Source: DASZIT01 sp963770635 (GTDB taxonomy: Bacteria; Actinomycetota; Acidimicrobiia; Acidimicrobiales; RAAP-2). From it: DNA of 64,000 nt. The position numbers and the translations under genes were made by a program. The first letter of the stretch is position 1; each line of letters starts with the position of its first letter. Positions 1-7,219 of the stretch are shown one piece after another. The stretch covers positions 1 to 64,000 of the forward strand of contig CAVYQI010000007.1 of NCBI GenBank assembly GCA_963770635.1, in the 5' to 3' direction. The notes beneath the pieces are model-generated. The model had not been told where the DNA came from and made no database searches. It saw only the letters and a program-made list of their open reading frames with translations.

Positions 1-258
1 TCGGCGTCATACGTTTCGTCGTCAGGAGAGTTCGCCGAACTCCGTGAATGCGAATCGGGCGACAACTACAGCGACGACACCGGCAACGGTTACTACGGCG
101 CCTACCAGTTCTCGGAGCAGACCTGGGAAGGCCTCGGTTATTCGGGTCTCCCCAGTGATGCGACGCCTTCCGCTCAGGATCAGGCGGCCGAGCAACTCCA
201 GGCCCGCAGCGGGTGGGGCCAGTGGCCGGCGTGCTCGGCCGAGCTCGGGCTCAGCTAG
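1..258 (+). CDS. Resuscitation-promoting-factor-like transglycosylase domain protein (3' end only)
   Basis: The gene enters from the left edge in frame 1, and its last 85 codons are visible, ending in TAG at 256-258. The visible part is a complete Rpf-like (c-type lysozyme fold) domain. It has the FAELRECESGDNY start with the expected catalytic Glu after Leu-Arg, the YYGAYQFSEQTWEGLG core, and the closing RSGWGQWPACSAELGL with the second Cys of the usual disulphide. Rpf proteins are secreted actinobacterial muralytic enzymes that cleave peptidoglycan and help dormant cells regrow. The signal peptide and any LysM or DUF348 domains would lie upstream, outside the window. The domain call is firm; the full architecture is unknown. 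Confidence 0.9.
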   Translation, partial: SASYVSSSGEFAELRECESGDNYSDDTGNGYYGAYQFSEQTWEGLGYSGLPSDATPSAQDQAAEQLQARSGWGQWPACSAELGLS

Positions 259-284
259 CCGGCCCGGGAGTTCTGCACTTGGTT

Positions 285-306
285 GCCTGCGCCATCTGCG
301 GCAGGC
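285..306 (+). terminator. Possible terminator hairpin after the Rpf-like gene
   Basis: A GCCTGC / GCAGGC inverted repeat with a 10-nt loop lies 27 bases after the stop codon and just before the next gene. There is no T-tract, so it is only a candidate. Confidence 0.3.
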
Positions 307-313
307 TTCGGGG

Positions 314-1032
314 GTGACCGCGTCTGACACTCCCGGCGTGATCGCCTTCATCTGTGCCATGCCGATGGAGGCGCGCCCGCTGGCCCGGAAGCTCTCCCTC
401 CACCCGGACCGGGCCGGCGACGTCAAGCACCGGTCCGGGAGTCTGGCCGGTCACCCGGTGGTGGCGGTGGTCACCGGGATGGGGACCCGGCTGGCCACCG
501 GCATGACCACCCGCCTCCTCGATGCGATCACCGTCGACCGGGTGGTGGTGGTCGGGATCACCGGGGCGGTAGACGACATCACCCCGATCGGGACCCTGGT
601 CCTCCCCGAGGTGGTGGTGAACAGCGCCACCGGGGCGGAGTACCGCCCGGCACCGCTGGGCGGGGGGGCGCCGGCCGGCAAGATGTGGACGACCGACGTG
701 CTACTGACCGAGCTCGAGGTGATTGCCGGACTCCGGGCTCAAGGGGTGGTCGCCCTGGACATGGAGACCGCCGCCATCGCCGAGGTCTGCGAGGGACGGG
801 GTATCCCCTGGTCGGTATTCCGGGCCATCAGCGACCGGGCCACCGACGGGAGTATCGACGAGGAGATCTTCCATCTGAGCCACCAGGACGGAACCCCCGA
901 CGGGCCGGCGGTGGCCCGCTACGTCCTGAAGCATCCGGGGCGGATCCCCCAGATGACTCGCCTGGCCCGGGGGCGAAGCTGGCCACCGAGACCGCCGCCG
1001 ACGCCGCCATCCGGGCCGTCTCGTCGATCTGA
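314..1032 (+). CDS. Nucleoside phosphorylase-superfamily nucleosidase (MTA/SAH nucleosidase type), frameshifted
   Basis: From GTG 314 the protein runs as a PNP/MTAN-superfamily enzyme. It opens with GVIAFICAMPMEARPL, where an early Met-Glu pair sits as in MTA/SAH nucleosidases. It contains VVVGITGAV in the glycine-rich ribose/phosphate region, the LDMETAAIAEV substrate loop (Met-Glu contacts ribose in the family), and AISDRA with the conserved catalytic-type Asp. The frame is lost in the G run near 968-973. Adding one G restores ARGAKLATETAADAAIRAV and the stop at 1030-1032, giving about 239 residues, the normal size for the family. The members cleave N-glycosidic bonds of purine nucleosides or futalosine; the substrate here cannot be assigned. 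The one-base loss looks like a homopolymer sequencing error. Confidence 0.75.
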
Positions 1033-1051
1033 CCTCGCCCGCCCGCGGGCA

Positions 1052-2314
1052 TCAACCGGCTCCGCCGAATCGCTCGTCGAGCCAGTCGAACACCACCTGG
1101 GCCGAGAGCCGGATGTTGTCCGACTGGCAGTGGGTCGACGCCCCGTCGTCGACCCGGAACCGGCGGGCGGTGATCGGTCCGCCCACCCCTCCCACGAACG
1201 TCTCGAACTGGGCCAGCGGCTCATCTCCTTCACGATCACCGACCAGGGCGAGCACCGGACACCGGATGGCGCCGAGCACCTCGCCCAGCCGGTACCCGGC
1301 CATGGCCTCCCGCCAGGCGGAGAACGACGCCACCCCGAACCGGCGGCAGATGGATTCGATCCCCCACTGCATCTGCTTGGGCATGAGGTCCTCGGGCACC
1401 CCGGCCACGTCTTCGGGCCGGATGTCCCGGGTCATCCCGAAGACGTCGCGTCCCACCCACGCCTCCATGTAACTGCGCATGTCGACAATGGGTGGATTGG
1501 CCACCAACGCCCGGACCCGTTTATCGTTGCCGGCGCTGCGGGCGGCGAAGTACGAACCGAAGCTCTCCCCCACCAGCGCCAGCCGGTCGGGGTCCACGTC
1601 GTCGCGGCCACCGATCACGTCGAGCACTGCGGCGATCGGAACCTCGTAGTCGGGTCGGAACGGCAGCGCCGGGTCGAGACGCATGCAACCGGGTTGTCCG
1701 GGCCCGTCGAAGGCGAACACGTTCCATCCCCGCTCCGCCCCCGGCGCTCCGTAGTGGAAGTAGAGCTCTTCGGCACTGGAGTCGAAGCCACCCACGCACA
1801 CCAGGGTGGGGAGCCGTCCGAGGCGGCCGGCACCCGGTCCTCGCCCGGCGCCCGACCCCGGCCGGAGGAAATACCCGGGCAACCGGGAGCCGTCGAAGGG
1901 CACGTCGACCAGCTCGACCGGCGGCTCCATCAGGGATCCGGCCTCGGCGAAGCAGGCCCGGCTCCGCTCGCCGGTGCGCCAGGACGCCTCGGTGGCCGGG
2001 TCCACGTAGTACTCCGCCGTCCGGTAGTAGGTCGACGCCCGCAACAGATGATCCCGCCCGCTCACCCGATGACCGGCCTCCAGGCACCTCCGGGCGGTCG
2101 CCTCCACCCGACGGGCCAACTCGTCGAACCCCCGGGCCCAACTCTGGGGGCTCCCGTCGGTGATCTCGTCAGCCACCGCCAGACACTCCCCGACGGTGGA
2201 GCCGCCGTAGTCGGCCACCCCGATGGCCTTGATCAACTGGTAGTCGAACTCCTCGTCGCGAAACCCCTCCACCCGGATGGCACTGCGGATGATGTCTGAG
2301 TCTCCAAAGGACAC
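1052..2314 (-). CDS. Alpha/beta hydrolase, FrsA / DHPON-hydrolase-like
   Basis: This is a roughly 420-residue serine hydrolase with a helical N-terminal lid (about 1-150) followed by an alpha/beta-hydrolase core. VCVGGFDSSAEE forms the oxyanion region, GESFGSY is the nucleophile elbow (GxSxG), LVGDREGDEP carries the acid, and DGASTHCQSDN holds the catalytic His. The organisation resembles 2,6-dihydroxypseudooxynicotine hydrolase and FrsA-like esterases; the substrate is unknown. The start is uncertain. GTG at 2314 begins VSFGDSDIIRSAIR, but the frame stays open to 2641, and the upstream part lies in a tract duplicated near 3040. It converges with the nucleosidase gene, with 19 bp between the stops. 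Confidence 0.75.
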   Translation of the reverse strand: MSFGDSDIIRSAIRVEGFRDEEFDYQLIKAIGVADYGGSTVGECLAVADEITDGSPQSWARGFDELARRVEATARRCLEAGHRVSGRDHLLRASTYYRTAEYYVDPATEASWRTGERSRACFAEAGSLMEPPVELVDVPFDGSRLPGYFLRPGSGAGRGPGAGRLGRLPTLVCVGGFDSSAEELYFHYGAPGAERGWNVFAFDGPGQPGCMRLDPALPFRPDYEVPIAAVLDVIGGRDDVDPDRLALVGESFGSYFAARSAGNDKRVRALVANPPIVDMRSYMEAWVGRDVFGMTRDIRPEDVAGVPEDLMPKQMQWGIESICRRFGVASFSAWREAMAGYRLGEVLGAIRCPVLALVGDREGDEPLAQFETFVGGVGGPITARRFRVDDGASTHCQSDNIRLSAQVVFDWLDERFGGAG

Positions 2315-2415
2315 GACGGCTCGATTCTGCTCGGTTGCTTCCCGGTTGCTGCTCGGCTGCTGCTGGCCGACCGACACCCTGCGGGCGTCGCCTTCTCCCG
2401 GGCAGACATTGTGCC
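2289..2415. repeat. Degenerate direct repeat, copy A
   Basis: This 127-bp tract, at the start of the hydrolase gene, is clearly homologous to 3040-3167 in the same orientation. Shared blocks include GATGATGTCTGAGTCTCC, AAGGAC, GCTCGATT, TGCTCGG and CCGGGCAG followed by CATTGTG. In the reverse frame both encode a similar peptide ending NRAV-SFGDSDII. Confidence 0.65.
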
Positions 2416-2591
2416 CGACGACAGCTAGCGCCGCGACCGACAGCATTGCCTGCTGTCTTCGGAGCTCATTTGCGCCGCTACTGGCGCCCGAACCGTCGAT
2501 CCTGCGCGTCGGCACACGGAAACTTTCGGTATTCGGCGCGCGGTTCTGGCCACCCCGGGAGCGACACTTTGGAGACCCCGCGGCCCACCCT

Positions 2592-2890
2592 TCAAGCATC
2601 GATGGCGCTCGCGCTCGCAGAAATCTCCAGTACTCGAACATCTACGAGCTCGATGCCAACGGCGCGCTGGTTCTCGGCATTGCCAACGATGTTCGCTCTC
2701 ATCGACTCGGCCGCGCCCCAGGTCGCGTACGTGAGCATGACGAAGCTTTCGGAAGCGTCTCTGTCCAGGGCCCAAGTTCCAGCGATGAAGCCGGGATGCT
2801 GTCGGACGCTCGGCGCTGTTCGGCCTCGCGTGTTAGGTCCAGCCGGAAGGTGGCAAGCGTGGCGTACGTGGGTTCCGTCACTTCGCCCAT
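2592..2890 (-). CDS. Small ABM-like (dimeric alpha-beta barrel) protein, frameshifted
   Basis: Read from ATG 2890 the frame begins MGEVTEPTYATLATFRLDL. After one base is inserted near 2800 it continues PGFIAGTWALDRDASESF and ends RVLEISASASAIDA at 2592, about 99 residues. The layout is typical of small antibiotic-biosynthesis-monooxygenase-fold proteins common in actinobacteria: a first strand, a PGFIAGTW turn, a second strand with an aromatic-rich VMLTYATWGAAESMR, and a final VDVRVLEI strand. No catalytic residue is identifiable and the role is unknown. A perfect 15-bp tandem repeat lies just upstream. The call depends on accepting the frameshift as an error or recent lesion. Confidence 0.5.
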
Positions 2891-2897
2891 CCTTTGC

Positions 2898-2927
2898 GGG
2901 TGCACAGAATAAGGGTGCACAGAATAA
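2898..2927. repeat. 15-bp perfect tandem duplication upstream of the ABM-like gene
   Basis: GGGTGCACAGAATAA occurs twice head to tail (2898-2912 and 2913-2927), 8 bases upstream of the ATG at 2890. It could be a recent slippage duplication or part of the promoter. Confidence 0.7.
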
Positions 2928-3035
2928 CGTTCGCACTCGGACACCCAGGCACTCCGAATCGCGGCTCGGTATTCCCACTCGCTTCTCAAGTGGGACGGCG
3001 AAGGGCGACGGACACAACCGGTGACGGCCGCGAGG

Positions 3036-3420
3036 TCAGATGATGTCTGAGTCTCCGAAGGACGCGACAGCTCGATTGTGCTCGGCGGCTTTCCGGTCAC
3101 CACCAAACGGCGGCTGCTCGACGACCGCCATCCGGCCGCCGTCGACTTCTTCCGGGCAGCCATTGTGGGGCGCGACCGGTACCGGCACCCCGGACCGCGG
3201 TGGCGATCGAGGCGCCGATACCGCGATCGGCGATCCCGTTCTCGGCGCTCAGCCCCAACCGGTGCCGGTCGGCGTCCTCTACCATCGCCCCGTCCAGTAG
3301 AGCCGCCACCCGCACATCCCACACCGTGACCTGCAGGCCCCGGGCTCGAGGCGATCGGCGGCCTGCTGGCAGGCGTCGACCATCTTCCCCACCCCCAGCA
3401 GCTCGGACCTCTCATGAACA
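3036..3420 (-). pseudogene. Fragment resembling the C-terminal transketolase domain of DXS-type enzymes
   Basis: Reading leftwards from about 3420, ELLGVGKMVDACQQAADRL, then (after restoring one G near 3340) GLQVTVWDVRVAALLDG, a DADRHRLGLSAENGIADRG stretch and GASIATAV follow. These match in order the elements of the transketolase C-terminal domain of 1-deoxyxylulose-5-phosphate-synthase-like proteins: the 'vGkm' strand, VTVxDxRxxxPLD, HxLvvtxEdG and GGxGs. No N-terminal TPP or pyrimidine domain precedes it. After about 3200 the frame becomes unclear. The last 130 bases are homologous to the 5' region of the hydrolase gene at 2290-2415. It is probably a truncated, decayed remnant. The assignment is by pattern only. 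Confidence 0.4.
3040..3167. repeat. Degenerate direct repeat, copy B
   Basis: This is the second copy of the tract at 2289-2415. In this copy the reverse frame reads EHNRAVASFGDSDII and then stops, whereas copy A continues into the hydrolase. Confidence 0.65.
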
Positions 3421-3550
3421 TTCAAATCCATTGTGATCCAAGCCATATTGACAATTACGTATAGACGGTGGATCCATCTGTCCGTTGAGGTCGACTGACC
3501 GTCCGAATGTGCTCCCCGGGACCGTTTGGTCACCGCCGTAGCATGTCGGC

Positions 3551-4453
3551 ATGAGGGTTGCGGCCATCCAGACGACGGCGACCGCCGACCGTGCCGTCAA
3601 CCTGCGTGCTGCGGCCGAACTGGTGAAAGAGGCAGTGGCGGGCGGCGCCGAGCTGGTGGTGCTCCCTGAGTACTTCTCGGTGGCGGGCGACCCCGACCAC
3701 CTCCGGGCCCACGCCGAGTCCCTGGAGGGCCCGACCGTGAGCTGGGCCTCCGACCTCGCCCGTCGTCACCGGATCTGGTTGCTGGCGGGAAGCTTCCCCG
3801 AGGCGCCCCTGGTCGGAACCCCTGCCAACCCCGTTGCCGAACCCCGGCTGAGCAATACCAGCTGTCTGGTCGATCCCGACGGGAACATCGCCGCCACCTA
3901 CCGGAAGATCCATCTCTTCGACGTCAGTGTGGCCGGCGCCGCCCATCGGGAGTCGGACACCATCGCCCCGGGAGACGCGACGTGCCTGGTTCCGCTCCGG
4001 TCCCGGCCGGGCGCCACCGACGCTCCCGCCGTGCTCGGTCTCTCCATCTGTTACGACCTCCGGTTTCCCGAGGTCTACCGGGCGCTGGCCCTCGGTGGCG
4101 CCACCATCGTGGCGGTTCCAGCCGCCTTCGCCGCCGCCACCGGGCCGGGCCACTGGGAGGTGCTGTTGCGGGCCCGCGCCATCGAGGACCAGGTATTCGT
4201 CATCGCCGCCGATCAGGTGGGAGTGCTGCCCCCGGGGATGCCGGTCTGCCACGGCCATTCGATGATCCTCGATCCATGGGGCTCGGTGCTCATCGAACGG
4301 ACCGACCCATCGCCCGGCGTGGTGGTTGCCGACCTCGATTTCGACTTGCAGCGGCGGGTCCGCCTCGAGCTCCCGGTCCTGGCAAATCGGCGACCGGGCA
4401 CCTACGCTTCACTCGATGACAACTCAGAGCGCGAAGCTCAACGCGCAAGGTAA
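3551..4453 (+). CDS. Carbon-nitrogen hydrolase (Nit2 / omega-amidase-like)
   Basis: This is a 300-residue nitrilase-superfamily amidase with the full catalytic set: Glu40 in VVLPEYF, Lys119 in YRKIHLFD, and Cys167 in LSICYDLRFPE. The YDLRFPE signature after the Cys is typical of the Nit1/Nit2 branch, which hydrolyses deaminated glutathione or alpha-keto-glutaramate and -succinamate. That makes a metabolite-repair amidase more likely than a true nitrilase. The protein is cytoplasmic with no signal peptide. The ATG at 3551 follows a TAGCAT box (3539-3544) by 6 nt with no Shine-Dalgarno, suggesting a leaderless start. The next hydrolase gene overlaps its end and is probably co-transcribed. Confidence 0.9.
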   Translation: MRVAAIQTTATADRAVNLRAAAELVKEAVAGGAELVVLPEYFSVAGDPDHLRAHAESLEGPTVSWASDLARRHRIWLLAGSFPEAPLVGTPANPVAEPRLSNTSCLVDPDGNIAATYRKIHLFDVSVAGAAHRESDTIAPGDATCLVPLRSRPGATDAPAVLGLSICYDLRFPEVYRALALGGATIVAVPAAFAAATGPGHWEVLLRARAIEDQVFVIAADQVGVLPPGMPVCHGHSMILDPWGSVLIERTDPSPGVVVADLDFDLQRRVRLELPVLANRRPGTYASLDDNSEREAQRAR

Positions 4454-5348
4454 CGGTGACCGGAGAGTTACCAATAACGTGATCCCCGTGGAGATGTCAC
4501 CGGTTCCCGCCCCCTACGAGGTCGGGGAATTCGATTCGGGCGGCCAGCGCCTGTACTACGAGATCCATGGCCACGGGCCGAGGGTGCTCGTCTACCTGCA
4601 CGGGATCCTCCTCGATGCCAACCTCAACCGCCGATTGGCCACCGACCTGGCCGCCAAGGGCAACCGGGTGATCCTCCTCGACCTTCCCGGCCACGGGCTG
4701 TCGGACAAGCCGAGGCGGGCGTCCTTCCACCGGATGGACACCTACTCCCGCCACGTGGTGGCCCTCCTCGATCATCTGGGCATCGATACGGCGGTAATCG
4801 GGGGCGTGTCACTGGGAGCCAGCGTCGCCTTGACGGTGGCCGCCCAGTCTCCGGAACGGGTGCAGGGACTGGTCATCGAGATGCCGGTGCTGGAGTGGGC
4901 AATGCCGGCCGCCGCCCTCACCTTCATCCCGCTGCTGTTGGCCGTGCACTACGCCGCCCCGCTGGTGCGGGCGTTCGCCAGCGTGTTGCGCCGCCTCCCG
5001 CGCACCGGCGTCGGTTCCGTCGACAGCCTGATGAACACCCTCTCCAACGAACCGAAGGAGACGGCCGCGGTGCTGCACGGGGTTCTCGCCGGTCCGATCA
5101 CCCCGACCGTCGATGAACGGGAGGCCATGAGTATGCCCACCCTGGTCATCGGGCACGGCGCCGACCGTATCCACGCCTTTCACGACGCCCAACAGCTGGC
5201 CCGCCGGATGCCCAACGCCCGCCTGGTCCGAGCCAGCTCCGTCCTCGAACTCCGGGTGCGGCCTGAGCGGCTCACCAATGAGATCGCCGATCTCCTCGAC
5301 CAGGCATGGGACCCGGCCGAGCCGGTCGAGCTCGCCGCCGGCTGCTGA
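4416..5348 (+). CDS. Alpha/beta-fold hydrolase
   Basis: This is a 310-residue alpha/beta hydrolase. It has the oxyanion motif VYLHGILLD, a DLPGHGLSDKP loop, and the nucleophile elbow GGVSLGASVAL. In the position of the catalytic acid and histidine it has VIGHGADRIHAFHDA and ASSVLELRVRPERL. The expected C-terminal His is not obvious, so activity may be altered or His may come from the HGADRIH segment. The substrate is unknown. The start is debatable. ATG 4416 overlaps the amidase gene by 38 bp and follows a TACGCT box by 7 nt; GTG 4479 and ATG 4494 are alternatives. Confidence 0.75.
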   Translation: MTTQSAKLNAQGNGDRRVTNNVIPVEMSPVPAPYEVGEFDSGGQRLYYEIHGHGPRVLVYLHGILLDANLNRRLATDLAAKGNRVILLDLPGHGLSDKPRRASFHRMDTYSRHVVALLDHLGIDTAVIGGVSLGASVALTVAAQSPERVQGLVIEMPVLEWAMPAAALTFIPLLLAVHYAAPLVRAFASVLRRLPRTGVGSVDSLMNTLSNEPKETAAVLHGVLAGPITPTVDEREAMSMPTLVIGHGADRIHAFHDAQQLARRMPNARLVRASSVLELRVRPERLTNEIADLLDQAWDPAEPVELAAGC

Positions 5349-5372
5349 TCGACACTTCGGCTCCTGACCCGC

Positions 5373-5393
5373 CCACCTAGGGACCTCAGGTGG
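5373..5393. terminator. Hairpin between convergent genes
   Basis: CCACCT (5373-5378) pairs with AGGTGG (5388-5393) across a 9-nt loop. It lies between the stop of the hydrolase at 5348 and the stop of the AsnC-type regulator at 5407, a natural place for a bidirectional terminator. Confidence 0.5.
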
Positions 5394-5406
5394 AGAACGC
5401 GGTGGG

Positions 5407-5889
5407 CTACTCGTCGATCTCGACGTGTCTCGTCCAGGTATCGACCACGATCAGCGTCTTGGTCCCGGTGACCCGTCCGCTGCGTCGGAGCTGCTCGATC
5501 ACCTGACCGAGCCGTTCCACGTCGGGCACCCGGAGCCAGATCAGCGCGTCGGGATCCCCGGCGGTGGCAAAGACGGCCAGCACTTCGGGCAGGGTGCCGG
5601 CGGTCGCCCGGATCTCCTCGAGGTCAGCCGTCCCCGAAAACCGAACCTCCATGAACGCCTGGAGCGGCCGGCCGGCCTTGGCATGGTCGATGACCGCGGT
5701 GTAACCGCTGATGACCCCCTCCCGCTCCAGCCGCTCGACCCGTCGGGTGACCGCGGATGGCGAAAGCGAGACCCGCTCGGCGATGTTGGCCATCGTTCGC
5801 CGGGCATTGCGGGAAAGCAGCTCGAGAATCTGATGGTCGGTGTCGTCCAGCTCGTGCTCGGCCACGCCTGGAACGGTAGTGGAGTCCAC
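5407..5889 (-). CDS. Lrp/AsnC-family transcriptional regulator
   Basis: The N-terminal winged helix-turn-helix reads ELDDTDHQILELLSRNARRT, with a recognition helix around SPSAVTRRVERLEREGVI. It is followed by a RAM/ACT-like effector-binding domain (AFMEVRFSG, PEVLAVFATAGDPDALIWL). At about 150-160 residues it is normal for the family. It is divergent from the leucine/valine dehydrogenase gene, an arrangement seen for AsnC-type activators of branched-chain amino-acid catabolism, so an amino acid is the likely effector. GTG 5889 has TATTGT 8 nt upstream; GTG 5865 is an alternative start. A perfect 12-bp palindrome in the shared intergenic region is a plausible operator. Confidence 0.9.
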   Translation of the reverse strand: MDSTTVPGVAEHELDDTDHQILELLSRNARRTMANIAERVSLSPSAVTRRVERLEREGVISGYTAVIDHAKAGRPLQAFMEVRFSGTADLEEIRATAGTLPEVLAVFATAGDPDALIWLRVPDVERLGQVIEQLRRSGRVTGTKTLIVVDTWTRHVEIDE

Positions 5890-5957
5890 CAAAACGCACA
5901 ATAGATGCGGTTGCAATGCCAAATCCGGGATTCCAGTGCGTATGAGTGCACGTTTGC

Positions 5958-5969
5958 TGAAAATTTTCA
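5958..5969. promoter_or_regulatory. Perfect palindrome, candidate AsnC-type operator
   Basis: TGAAAATTTTCA is a perfect 12-bp palindrome in an AT-rich island between the divergent AsnC-type gene and the dehydrogenase. It lies just upstream of a possible -10 (TTAAAT, 5992-5997) that precedes ATG 6004 by 6 nt. Lrp/AsnC proteins bind AT-rich dyads of this kind. Confidence 0.5.
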
Positions 5970-6003
5970 TTTATCGACCTCTGGCGCGCCGTTAAATAGG
6001 CGT

Positions 6004-7059
6004 ATGGGCGTTACCTCAACTGTGAGTACGTTGACGGACCCGGTTGCGGAGGTTCGGACAGAGCGGCTGGCCATCGCCCACGATCAGGCCACCGGCATGC
6101 GAGCTGTCATCGCCATCGACGACACCACCAGGGGGCCGGGCCTGGGCGGCGTGCGCTGGAAGCCCTCTACCGACCTCGATGCCGCGGTCGCCGAGGCCAG
6201 CCGGCTGGCCCGGGGGATGACGCTGAAGAACACGCTGGCGGACCTGCCCTACGGAGGGGCCAAGTCGGTCATCCTCAGCCGCGACGACGGGGCCGATCGG
6301 ACCGCGGTGCTGCGGGCCTTCGGGCGGATGGTGGCCGACCTTCACGGCGTCTACATCCCCGGTGTCGACATGGGGACCTCCATCGACGATCTGGCCGTGA
6401 TCGGGACGGTGGTCCCGGATGTGGCCTGCAGCCATGCTGACCCGTCGCCGTGGACCGCCCTCGGGGTCTACGCCGGCATCGTGGCCACGGTCCGCCACCT
6501 CGATCACACCGATCTCGATGGACATCGGGTCGTCGTCCAGGGCGTCGGCCACGTCGGCTCGAGCCTCGCGCTCCGGCTGGCCGATGCCGGCGCTGACGTG
6601 CTGGTGACCGACATCGATCCCGACAGATCCGAACGGGTCGCCGCGTCGGTAGGAGGCCGATCGGTGGAGCCCGAAGAGGCGCTCGCCATCCCCTGTGACG
6701 TGCTGGCACCCTGCGCCCAGGCCCAGGTGATCACCGCCGCCGACGCGCCAAACCTTGGGGCTCGCATCGTGGCCGGTGCGGCCAACGACATGCTGTCCGA
6801 GCGATCCTGCACCGCCGAGCTGGCCGCTGCGGGGATCACCTACGTGCCCGACTTCTTGCTGAATGCCGGAGGAGTCATTCACATCCATGCGATCCGGTCA
6901 GGGTGGGATCATCAACAGTTAGGGGAAATGGTGATGGAAATCGGTCATCGAACCGCCGAGGTCCTCGAACGGGCCGATGCCTGCGGGCGTTCACCTCTTG
7001 ACATCGCCGAGGAGATGGCCACCGACCGGCTCGGGCACCCGGTTTCCGTACCCCTCTGA
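6004..7059 (+). CDS. Leucine/valine dehydrogenase (Glu/Leu/Phe/Val dehydrogenase family)
   Basis: This is a 351-residue NAD(P)-dependent amino-acid dehydrogenase. GPGLGGVRWKPS is the substrate loop, and the paired lysines Lys75 (GMTLKNTLAD) and Lys87 (LPYGGAKSVI) are spaced exactly as in leucine dehydrogenase. The Rossmann fingerprint is VVQGVGHVGSSLALRLADAG, and NAGGVIH closes the active site. It reversibly deaminates branched-chain amino acids to 2-oxo acids. The following gene encodes a 2-oxoacid:ferredoxin oxidoreductase that could use such products. ATG 6004 lies 6 nt after TTAAAT and lacks a Shine-Dalgarno. Phe or Val preference cannot be decided from sequence. Confidence 0.92.
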   Translation: MGVTSTVSTLTDPVAEVRTERLAIAHDQATGMRAVIAIDDTTRGPGLGGVRWKPSTDLDAAVAEASRLARGMTLKNTLADLPYGGAKSVILSRDDGADRTAVLRAFGRMVADLHGVYIPGVDMGTSIDDLAVIGTVVPDVACSHADPSPWTALGVYAGIVATVRHLDHTDLDGHRVVVQGVGHVGSSLALRLADAGADVLVTDIDPDRSERVAASVGGRSVEPEEALAIPCDVLAPCAQAQVITAADAPNLGARIVAGAANDMLSERSCTAELAAAGITYVPDFLLNAGGVIHIHAIRSGWDHQQLGEMVMEIGHRTAEVLERADACGRSPLDIAEEMATDRLGHPVSVPL

Positions 7060-7219
7060 GCCGGCCATGTCCACCATCTCGTTCCGACCACCACTGCGTC
7101 CAGGCCGGCGGGCTCCGCGGCGCCAGGAGTCGGACGAAGAATCAGGAAGAGAACGGCAATTTGGAGGCACCGATAGCGTCATCGACCTGGTTCCGCGCCC
7201 AATCCACCCCGAACGCCGG